Of a stretch of 5,865 nucleotides of DNA, positions 1 through 5,865 are shown one piece after another. Position 1 is the stretch's first letter, and the number at the start of each line of letters is the position of its first letter. The notes beneath the pieces are model-generated. The model searched no databases, had not been told where the DNA came from, and saw nothing but the letters and a program-made list of their open reading frames with translations. Source of the DNA: Dechloromonas sp. (GTDB lineage: Bacteria > Pseudomonadota > Gammaproteobacteria > Burkholderiales > Rhodocyclaceae); NCBI GenBank assembly GCA_013693915.1, contig CP059264.1, forward strand, positions 1,387,601 to 1,393,465, read 5' to 3'. The position numbers and the translations under genes are program-made.

Positions 1-261
1 TTCCCCTTCGGCACCGGCAAGACGCAGTTTCCATGTCTTCATCGGTAGCGTCTGTCCACCGTTGAGCCAGAACCACAAGAAATAGACCATCAACAAGAGC
101 AACACATGCAGCCACAGCAACCTGCCGCCCATGCTAAGGCCGAAACCGGAGAGCAGTATCTGCGGCAACAGGAAACCGATCAGGAGCACGGCAAAGACGA
201 CCAGACTTTCATACAGCATGCTCGCGAGCCGGCGCCCGATGCTGGGTACGGCAATGGTCAT
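1..261 (-). CDS. RDD family membrane protein, N-terminal part (3' end outside window)
   Basis: The first 87 codons are visible and the gene continues past the left edge. The protein is predicted to sit in the inner membrane; its function is unknown, although some RDD proteins elsewhere are linked to ion transport. Residues 9-18 (GRRLASMLYE) match the family's opening arginine motif, with Glu18 where the canonical first Asp lies; I recall Glu here in betaproteobacterial relatives. Two hydrophobic segments follow, at about residues 20-38 and 48-66. Residues 69-81 (GGQTLPMKTWKLR) match the family signature after the second helix. The ATG at 259-261 shares one base with the stop of the upstream DUF3106 gene (TGATG), which suggests translational coupling and fixes the start. 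It is the last visible gene of a four-gene leftward operon. The family call is firm; the role is not known. Confidence 0.85.
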   Translation of the reverse strand, partial: MTIAVPSIGRRLASMLYESLVVFAVLLIGFLLPQILLSGFGLSMGGRLLWLHVLLLLMVYFLWFWLNGGQTLPMKTWKLRLAGAEGE

Positions 262-815
262 CAGTTCTTCACGGGCTCGCCAGGCTGCTGGGCAGTTGCC
301 GTGCTTTCACTTTCCCCGGCAACCGGCTCCTGAGGGGCCGGTGCGGGCTCGGCGACCGGCGGCGGCGCCAGAAGCCTGGACGACTTGCCTTCCTGGCGCA
401 GGCGTTGCTGCTCCTCGGGAGGCAGACTCGAATAGGCCTCCCACTTCTGCTTGACCGTCTGCTTCTGCTCCGAAGGGAGCTGGTTGAACTCCCTGTAGCT
501 GTCCCTGACCTTGGCACGCTGTTCAGGGGACAGACTCGCCCACTCGCGCATGCGCTCCTGCATGCGCCGCTGTTCTTCAGGCTTCATGCCGGGATAACGC
601 TCGGCAATGCCCAGCCACTTCTTGCGGCGGACATTGTCCATCTTGTCCCATTCAGCCGCGAGGGGCGTCAGGATGGCTTTCTGTTGTGCGCTGAGCAGGT
701 TCCAGCCGGGTTGCGGAGGGGTGCCAATGAATGCCGTGGTTGGTGGCTGGGCCGCGAGCGGGGATGCCAGGGCGAGGCTGAGGACTATTCCGCCGACGTG
801 TCGTCTTTTAACCAT
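261..815 (-). CDS. DUF3106 family exported repeat protein
   Basis: This 184-residue protein has no established function. Residues 1-22 form a signal peptide: a basic start (MVKRR), a hydrophobic core (VLSLALAS) and a likely cleavage site after PLAA, so it should be periplasmic or envelope-bound. Residues 41-148 consist of six units of exactly 18 residues. Each begins with Leu or Met, usually followed by x-P-E-[EQ]-[QR], and the first five have Trp, Tyr or Phe at position 16. The region is highly charged and probably helical. The tail (about 149-184) is rich in Pro, Ala and Glu and looks disordered. The start at 813-815 gives a well-formed signal peptide, though no clear ribosome-binding site precedes it. 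If the upstream DUF3619 frame is repaired, that gene would overlap this start by 31 bases, which favours coupled translation. The periodic PEQ units recall periplasmic sensor chaperones such as CpxP or Spy only in a general way; I infer an envelope role without proof. Confidence 0.85.
   Translation of the reverse strand: MVKRRHVGGIVLSLALASPLAAQPPTTAFIGTPPQPGWNLLSAQQKAILTPLAAEWDKMDNVRRKKWLGIAERYPGMKPEEQRRMQERMREWASLSPEQRAKVRDSYREFNQLPSEQKQTVKQKWEAYSSLPPEEQQRLRQEGKSSRLLAPPPVAEPAPAPQEPVAGESESTATAQQPGEPVKN
372..695 (-). repeat. Six tandem 18-residue (54 bp) protein repeat units within the DUF3106 gene
   Basis: Codons 41-148 of the DUF3106 gene fall into six consecutive 18-codon units starting at residues 41, 59, 77, 95, 113 and 131. 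The consensus is [LM]-x-P-[ES]-[EQ]-[QRK] at the start of each unit with an aromatic residue at position 16 (W56, Y74, W92, F110, Y128). Unit 2 (from M59) has lost the PEQ core but keeps the spacing and the aromatic. The sixth unit keeps the LPPEEQ start but lacks the aromatic. The DNA copies have diverged, so this is an old protein repeat and not a recent tandem duplication. Confidence 0.75.
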
Positions 816-827
816 TTGAAGAAATCG

Positions 828-1169
828 TTATCCAGAAAGGCCTCGGGGGAGGTCATCGGAAAGCAGTGCACTGTCCACCTCTTCAATTGCCGAGATGTAA
901 TTCACGCTGTCGAGGTAGAAAGAAATCCACATGCCGAACAACAGCGCCAGGACGGCCAGTACTTGCCGCAGGCGGCGATTGTCCGACATGAAATGGAAAT
1001 GGCGGCGACCGTGATTGCCAGCCAGTGCCAACACCGGAACCTGCTGCCTCTGGCGCGACAGCGCCAGATGGCGTGCCGCCTCCAGACGCCGCGCCGAGGC
1101 CGAGGGGATGTCTTTCAGTCCATGGTTCAGCGCCTGCCGAACCCGCGATGCATAACGTTCTTCGTTCAT
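828..1169 (-). CDS. DUF3619 family single-pass membrane protein, 3' end probably frameshifted
   Basis: As read this is a 113-residue protein of unknown function. Residues 1-43 are basic and presumably cytoplasmic, with the family-like opening [18 protein letters not shown]. Residues 45-51 (PVLALAG) match a conserved block as I recall the family. Residues 69-86 form one membrane helix, and the acidic stretch [14 protein letters not shown] (95-108) follows on the far side. After DDLP the frame reads RGLSG and stops, but dropping one base of the G run at 845-849 reads on as [19 protein letters not shown] and stops at 785-787, giving about 127 residues with the D-x-x-F-x-x-WLK ending expected of the family. 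The start is set by a Shine-Dalgarno sequence (AAGAGG, complement of 1179-1184) nine bases upstream and by the ATGA overlap with the sigma gene. A longer in-frame start at 1226 lies inside the sigma gene and is unlikely. I infer a possible membrane-bound regulator of the sigma factor. Confidence 0.8.
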   Translation of the reverse strand: MNEERYASRVRQALNHGLKDIPSASARRLEAARHLALSRQRQQVPVLALAGNHGRRHFHFMSDNRRLRQVLAVLALLFGMWISFYLDSVNYISAIEEVDSALLSDDLPRGLSG

Positions 1170-1770
1170 AGCTTGATACCTCTTGCCGACAGGGCGGTTG
1201 CCAGCGCGTTGGTGGCGCGCGAACAATGGGTCTTGACGCTGCCTTCTGAGCAGCCCATCGCCGCTGCGGTCTCAGCGACGTCCATGTCCTCCCAGTAACG
1301 CATGAGGAAGGCTTCCCGTTGACGTGCCGGCAACTTTTTATCTCGTCTTCGATTGCGCTCAGGGTCTGGGCCTGAAGAAGCTGACTTTCCGGCGTTTGCG
1401 GACCGTGCGCACCCTCATCGGCGGCCAGGGTCTCCAACGGGTCGTGGTCATCATCGTCGTCAGGCGAAAATGCTGACAGAACTGTCGTCCACATCGAGCG
1501 AACCCTGCTGCGCCGGTAGAAGTCGCGGATTGTGTTTTGCAGGATGCGCTGGAAGAGCATCGGAAACTCTTCAGGCGGACGGTCGCCATACTTTTCCGCG
1601 AGCTTGAGCATGCTGTCCTGAACAATATCGAGGGCGCATTCCTGTTCGCGCACGGCAAACATTGCCTGCTTGAACGCGCGTCGTTCAACGGATTCAAGGA
1701 AAAAGCCAGTTCGTTCGGTGAGGCCAGGGTCGTCTCTTCCGGTTTTGGGCCTTGGAAAGGCGGTGGTCAT
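1166..1770 (-). pseudogene. ECF-like RNA polymerase sigma factor gene, broken by a 1-nt frameshift before region 4
   Basis: The ATG at 1768-1770 has AAGG nine bases upstream. The first 145 codons encode a sigma factor region 2 (about residues 22-92, including ALDIVQDSMLKLAEK and LQNTIRDFYRRSRV) and an acidic linker with five consecutive Asp (104-108). At the T run 1335-1339 (AAAAA in the mRNA) the frame is lost. As read, the protein would run a further 150 meaningless residues and stop at 883-885. One added base (an A, or a C restoring ATC AAA AAG) gives [20 protein letters not shown] and the rest of a clear region 4 helix-turn-helix ([15 protein letters not shown]). That frame ends in a TGA overlapping the DUF3619 ATG, for 201 residues in all, a normal length. 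As given, the product cannot recognise a -35 element. A sequencing or assembly error is a serious alternative to true loss. A -1 ribosomal slip on A-AAA-AG is possible but less likely. Confidence 0.85.
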
Positions 1771-1772
1771 GC

Positions 1773-1814
1773 TGTAACGCCTTGACCGAAAAGGGTCACT
1801 GCATTAAGGTTACA
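1773..1814. promoter_or_regulatory. Interrupted palindrome in the sigma/ilvB divergent intergenic region
   Basis: The outer arms are TGTAACGCCTT (1773-1783) and AAGGTTACA (1806-1814), which pair with two extra bases in the left arm. The inner arms TGACC (1783-1787) and GGTCA (1794-1798) are perfect around a 6-base centre. The palindrome occupies most of the 78 bp between the two divergent start codons and overlaps the candidate ilvB promoter. It could be an operator shared by both directions or a chance result of AT-richer spacer DNA. No regulator can be named from the sequence. Confidence 0.35.
1782..1810 (+). promoter_or_regulatory. Candidate sigma70 promoter for ilvBHC
   Basis: TTGACC (1782-1787, 5 of 6 match to the -35 consensus) is separated by 17 bases from TAAGGT (1805-1810), which keeps the first T, the A and the final T of the -10 consensus. 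Transcription would begin near 1817 and leave a leader of only about 32 bases before the ilvB ATG at 1849. That is too short for the peptide-coding attenuator seen in enterobacterial ilv operons. The weak -10 would fit an activator-dependent or moderate promoter. Confidence 0.4.
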
Positions 1815-1848
1815 CGTTTTTCAGGCAACAGCTTAATTGGGCTCAAGA

Positions 1849-3549
1849 ATGATGATCAGCGGTGCGGAAATTGTAGTCAGGTGCCTGCAGGAAGAAAAGA
1901 TCGAGTGTGTTTTCGGTTACCCCGGCGGGTCCGTTCTGCACATCTACGATGCGCTCTTCAAGCAGGATCAGGTGAGGCACATCCTGGTTCGCCACGAGCA
2001 GGCTGCCGTCCATGCCGCCGACGCTTTCTCGCGCTCGTCACAACGGGTCGGCGTCGCACTCGTGACTTCGGGTCCCGGGGTCACCAATACGGTTACGGGA
2101 ATCGCCACTGCCTACATGGACTCGATTCCCATGGTGGTAATCACCGGCCAGGTGCCGACCGCTTACATCGGCCAGGACGCCTTCCAGGAATGTGACGCGG
2201 TCGGCATCACCCGCCCCTGCGTCAAGCACAATTTCCTGGTCAAGGACGTCAGGGACCTGGCGCTGACGCTCAGGAAGGCCTTTCATATCGCCACCACGGG
2301 TCGTCCCGGTCCGGTCGTGGTCGATATTCCGAAGGATGTCACCGCCCAGGTGTGCGAGTTCGAATACCCCAAGTCCATCCAGATGCGTTCCTACAACCCG
2401 GTTGTCAAGGGCCATCTCGGGCAGATCAAGAAAGCGGTGCAGGTCCTCCAGGAGGCGAAGCGTCCGATCATCTACACTGGCGGTGGCGTCATCCTGTCCG
2501 ACGCGGCGACGCAGCTTACCGAACTCGCGCGCAAGCTGAACTTTCCTGTCACCAACACGCTGATGGGCCTCGGCGGTTATCCGGCCACCGATCCGCAGTT
2601 CGTGGGCATGCTCGGCATGCATGGCACCTACGAAGCGAACAACGCGATGCACTACGCGGATGTGATCCTCGCGGTCGGCGCGCGCTTCGACGACCGTGTC
2701 ATCGGCAATCCGGAGCATTTCGGCGAGGAAAAGCGCCGCGTGATTCACATAGACATCGACCCCTCGTCGATATCCAAGCGCGTCAAGGTCGACGTGCCGA
2801 TCGTCGGCAATGTGGCGGATGTGCTCGAAGAAATGATCAAACTGGTTGCTGCCGGGTTCAAGGCCAATCCGGATGTTGCCAACTGGTGGAAGCAGATCGC
2901 CGAGTGGCGCGGTCGCGAGAGCCTGCGCTACAAGCAGGATCGGATGATCATGCCGCAGTACGTGATGGAAAAGCTCTACGAAGTGACCGGAGGCAATGCC
3001 TTTGTCACCTCGGATGTCGGCCAGCACCAGATGTTCGCTGCCCAGTATTACCATTTCGACCAGCCTCGCCGCTGGATCAACTCCGGCGGTCTCGGCACGA
3101 TGGGGGTCGGCCTGCCTTATGGCATGGGCGTGCTGATGGCCAATCCGGGTGCCCAGGTAGCCTGCGTCACTGGCGAGGGTTCGATCCAGATGTGCATCCA
3201 GGAATTGTCGACCTGCAAGCAGTACGGCCTGCCGATCAAGATCATCAACCTGAACAACGGCATGCTGGGCATGGTCCGCCAGTGGCAGGAGATGTTCTAC
3301 TCGAAGCGCTATTCGGAATCCTATGTCACCTCGCTCCCGGACTTCGTCAGGCTCGCCGAAGCCTATGGGCATGTCGGCATGAAGATCGAGAAGCCGGAGG
3401 ACGTCGAGCCGGCGTTGCGTAAGGCGTTTATCGAGCACAAGGACGATTTGGTGTTCCTCGATTTCATCATCGATCCGGCGGCCAATGTTTTCCCGATGAT
3501 AGCGGCGGGCAAGGGCCTGACCGAAATGATCCTCGCCGAAGAACTGTAG
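1849..3549 (+). CDS. ilvB: Acetolactate synthase, large (catalytic) subunit
   Basis: This thiamine-diphosphate and FAD enzyme joins two pyruvates to acetolactate, or pyruvate and 2-oxobutyrate to acetohydroxybutyrate, the first shared step of valine, leucine and isoleucine synthesis. It is cytosolic and works with IlvH. The 566 residues are full length. The N-terminal block FGYPGGSVLHIYDAL (22-36) precedes the catalytic Glu50 in VRHEQAAVHAADA. SGPGVTNTVTGIATAYMDS follows, then a central domain and the C-terminal thiamine-diphosphate domain with SGGLGTMGVGLPYGMG. The cofactor motif is GEGS (442-445) ending at N469-N470; Glu in place of the usual Asp (GDG) is, as I recall, common in betaproteobacterial enzymes. 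I chose ATG 1849 because it gives M-x-x-SGAEIVV as in relatives. ATG 1852 or TTG 1837 are alternatives, and the ribosome-binding site is weak. ilvH begins 17 bp downstream. The symbol ilvI would also be acceptable. Confidence 0.96.
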   Translation: MMISGAEIVVRCLQEEKIECVFGYPGGSVLHIYDALFKQDQVRHILVRHEQAAVHAADAFSRSSQRVGVALVTSGPGVTNTVTGIATAYMDSIPMVVITGQVPTAYIGQDAFQECDAVGITRPCVKHNFLVKDVRDLALTLRKAFHIATTGRPGPVVVDIPKDVTAQVCEFEYPKSIQMRSYNPVVKGHLGQIKKAVQVLQEAKRPIIYTGGGVILSDAATQLTELARKLNFPVTNTLMGLGGYPATDPQFVGMLGMHGTYEANNAMHYADVILAVGARFDDRVIGNPEHFGEEKRRVIHIDIDPSSISKRVKVDVPIVGNVADVLEEMIKLVAAGFKANPDVANWWKQIAEWRGRESLRYKQDRMIMPQYVMEKLYEVTGGNAFVTSDVGQHQMFAAQYYHFDQPRRWINSGGLGTMGVGLPYGMGVLMANPGAQVACVTGEGSIQMCIQELSTCKQYGLPIKIINLNNGMLGMVRQWQEMFYSKRYSESYVTSLPDFVRLAEAYGHVGMKIEKPEDVEPALRKAFIEHKDDLVFLDFIIDPAANVFPMIAAGKGLTEMILAEEL

Positions 3550-3566
3550 GCGGGGAGGAAAGGACT

Positions 3567-4058
3567 ATGCGACACATCATTTCCATCCTGATCGAAAACG
3601 AATCGGGAGCGCTCTCGCGTGTGGCCGGGCTGTTCTCGGCGCGCGGTTACAATATCGAATCGCTGACCGTGGCGCCGACGGAAGATCCCTCACTGTCGCG
3701 GATGACCATCCTGACCCGGGGTTCCGACGAAGTGCTCGAGCAGATCACCAAGCAGCTCAACAAGCTGATCGACGTGGTCAAGGTGGTCGACCTTTCCGAA
3801 GCAGCCCACGTCGAGCGCGAGTTGATGTTGATCAAGGTTCGCGCCACCGGCAAGGACCGCGAGGAGATGAAGCGCATGGCCGACATATTTCGCGGCCGCA
3901 TCATCGACGTCACGGAAACGACCTACGTCATCGAGTTGACCGGATCCAGTTCCAAGCTCGACTCCTTCATCGCCGCACTCGATGCCGGCCTGATTCTGGA
4001 AACGGTTCGTACCGGCGTCTGCGGCATCGGTCGCGGCGATCGCATTCTCAAAGTCTGA
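3567..4058 (+). CDS. ilvH: Acetolactate synthase, small regulatory subunit
   Basis: IlvH activates the catalytic subunit and makes it sensitive to valine. At 163 residues it has the usual length. An N-terminal ACT domain (about 3-76) carries ENESGALSRVAGLFSARGYNIESL. Asn11, Gly14, Ser17 and Asn29 sit at the positions where changes abolish valine inhibition in E. coli IlvH, so feedback control is probably intact. The C-terminal domain (about 80-160) includes ELMLIKV, DIFRGRIIDV and RTGVCGIGRGDR, as in other short bacterial small subunits. The start has a strong ribosome-binding site (GGAGG at 3554-3558, eight bases before the ATG). The gene lies between ilvB (17 bp) and ilvC (24 bp) in one operon. 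Nothing unusual is seen. Confidence 0.97.
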   Translation: MRHIISILIENESGALSRVAGLFSARGYNIESLTVAPTEDPSLSRMTILTRGSDEVLEQITKQLNKLIDVVKVVDLSEAAHVERELMLIKVRATGKDREEMKRMADIFRGRIIDVTETTYVIELTGSSSKLDSFIAALDAGLILETVRTGVCGIGRGDRILKV

Positions 4059-5099
<1,041 letters not shown>

Positions 5100-5163
5100 T
5101 CCGGGCAGCTGCGGGCTCGCGAGGCGTCGTTGCTTGCGCTTGTGCTCGGCCTGACCCTGGCAT

Positions 5164-5197
5164 GGGCGGTGTAGAAGTCTGCACCGCCCTCGTTTTT
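5164..5197 (+). terminator. Rho-independent terminator after ilvC
   Basis: A perfect 8 bp GC-rich stem (GGGCGGTG 5164-5171 with CACCGCCC 5182-5189) encloses a 10-base loop. It is followed by TCG and five T at 5193-5197. It lies 65 bp after the ilvC stop and 58 bp before pssA, so it should end the ilvBHC transcript and separate pssA transcriptionally, fully or in part. Confidence 0.85.
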
Positions 5198-5254
5198 GCG
5201 GATGTGGATTGCCCGCGGTGTATCCTTTTCCTGTCGTCAATTCAGTAGTGACCC

Positions 5255-5865
5255 ATGACCGAACTCAAGCCCCGTAAAGCCCTGTTCAATCCGGAACTCA
5301 AGCGGCGCGGCATTTACGTGCTGCCCAACCTGTTCACCACGGCGGCGCTGTTCGCGGGCTTCTTTGCCATCGTCCAGGCGATGCAGGGCGATTTCGAGCG
5401 GGCGGCGATGGCCATTTTCATCGCCATGGTGCTCGACGGCCTCGACGGACGCGTGGCGCGTCTGACGCATACGCAGTCAGCCTTCGGGGCCGAGTACGAT
5501 TCGTTGTCCGACATGGTCAGCTTCGGCGCCGCGCCGGCGCTGGTGATCTATGAATGGGCCTTGCGCGATCTCGGCCGGCTGGGCTGGATCGCCGCCTTCA
5601 TCTACTGTGCTGGCGCGGCCCTGCGTCTGGCCCGCTTCAACACCACGCTGGAAGTGATGGACAAGCGCTATTTCCAGGGTCTGCCTTCGCCGGCAGCCGC
5701 CGCGCTGGTGGCCGGCCTGGTCTGGGTGATGATCGAGACCGAAATTCCCGGCGGCGACGTGCGCTGGCTCGCTTGCGGGTTGACGGTTTTTGCCGGCGTG
5801 ACGATGATCTCCAATATCCGCTACTACAGCTTCAAGGACATCAACCTGCGCAAGAGCGTGCCGTT
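5255..5865 (+). CDS. pssA: CDP-diacylglycerol-serine O-phosphatidyltransferase (3' end outside window)
   Basis: This inner-membrane enzyme makes phosphatidylserine from CDP-diacylglycerol and serine, the precursor of phosphatidylethanolamine. The first 203 codons are visible; relatives are somewhat longer. Residues 61-86 match the CDP-alcohol phosphatidyltransferase signature D-x2-DG-x2-AR-x8-G-x3-D-x3-D without exception, giving metal-binding Asp61, Asp64, Asp82 and Asp86. ALRLARFNT (122-130) and FQGLPSPAAA (140-149) are typical of the serine branch and argue against phosphatidylglycerophosphate synthase. Several hydrophobic helices are visible (about 26-43, 49-62, 110-123, 147-160 and 171-186). 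This is the multi-pass membrane form, unrelated to the phospholipase-D-like PssA of E. coli. The ATG at 5255 is preceded only by a weak ribosome-binding site. The gene follows ilvC after a terminator. In several betaproteobacteria psd sits between ilvC and pssA, as I recall, and no psd is present here. Confidence 0.94.
   Translation, partial: MTELKPRKALFNPELKRRGIYVLPNLFTTAALFAGFFAIVQAMQGDFERAAMAIFIAMVLDGLDGRVARLTHTQSAFGAEYDSLSDMVSFGAAPALVIYEWALRDLGRLGWIAAFIYCAGAALRLARFNTTLEVMDKRYFQGLPSPAAAALVAGLVWVMIETEIPGGDVRWLACGLTVFAGVTMISNIRYYSFKDINLRKSVP

Noticed and set aside
405..1298. Plus-strand open frame of 297 codons across the DUF3106, DUF3619 and sigma genes
   Set aside because: It is antisense to three recognisable genes, crosses their boundaries and resembles no family I know.
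883..1334. Extended 295-residue product of the sigma frame as a real fusion protein
   Set aside because: The 150 residues after the frame break are Pro/Ser/Arg-rich and meaningless. The same DNA encodes sigma region 4 and DUF3619 in another frame.
1837..1848. TTG start four codons upstream for ilvB
   Set aside because: The ATG at 1849 gives the N-terminal spacing of relatives, and the TTG has no convincing ribosome-binding site.
1771..1848. Leader peptide and attenuator before ilvB
   Set aside because: There is no short reading frame rich in Val, Leu or Ile codons and no terminator-like hairpin followed by a T run before the ATG.
2038..3438. Long antisense open frame (466 codons) on the minus strand over ilvB
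   Set aside because: It lies entirely within the well-supported ilvB gene and shows no recognisable domain. Its composition, rich in Asp, His and Arg, is typical of a GC-rich shadow frame.
5196..5226. Promoter for pssA (TTGCGG, 19 nt, TATCCT)
   Set aside because: The spacing is long and both boxes match poorly. It is too weak to list as a feature, although some promoter in this gap is expected.

Overview
This 5.9 kb window looks chromosomal and of moderately high GC. It most likely comes from a betaproteobacterium, with a lean towards Rhodocyclales-like lineages. The reasons are the branched-chain amino acid cluster ilvB-ilvH-ilvC followed by a membrane-type pssA, the GEGSIQMCIQELSTC form of the thiamine-diphosphate motif in IlvB, and a divergent operon of a sigma factor, DUF3619, DUF3106 and RDD proteins, a set I associate with Betaproteobacteria. 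The placement rests on recognition of families, not on a search.

Left part (1-1770, minus strand). Four tightly packed genes are read leftwards: an ECF-like RNA polymerase sigma factor, a single-pass membrane protein (DUF3619), a secreted repeat protein (DUF3106) and an RDD-family membrane protein that leaves the window. Start and stop codons overlap at sigma/DUF3619 (ATGA) and DUF3106/RDD (TGATG). Two genes carry apparent single-base frame breaks at 5-base homopolymers. In the sigma gene (T run 1335-1339) the whole region-4 DNA-binding domain falls out of frame. In DUF3619 (G run 845-849) the conserved-looking C-terminal tail falls out of frame. Both lost parts are fully readable in a neighbouring frame, so these are either recent mutations or sequence errors.

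Middle (1771-1848). A 78 bp divergent intergenic region holds a plausible sigma70 promoter for ilvB (TTGACC, 17 nt, TAAGGT) embedded in an imperfect palindrome.

Right part (1849-5865, plus strand). ilvB and ilvH encode the two subunits of acetolactate synthase, and ilvC encodes class I ketol-acid reductoisomerase. Together they perform the first two shared steps of valine and isoleucine synthesis. The genes are 17 and 24 bp apart, and all recognised catalytic and valine-binding residues that I checked are present. A strong intrinsic terminator follows ilvC. After it comes pssA (phosphatidylserine synthase, CDP-alcohol phosphatidyltransferase family), which runs off the right edge.

The ilv and pssA half is ordinary core metabolism. 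The part worth attention is the left operon: its layout (cytoplasmic sigma factor, one-pass membrane protein, exported repeat protein) resembles an envelope-sensing sigma/anti-sigma module, with an exact 18-residue periodicity in the exported protein, and two of its genes are broken as read.
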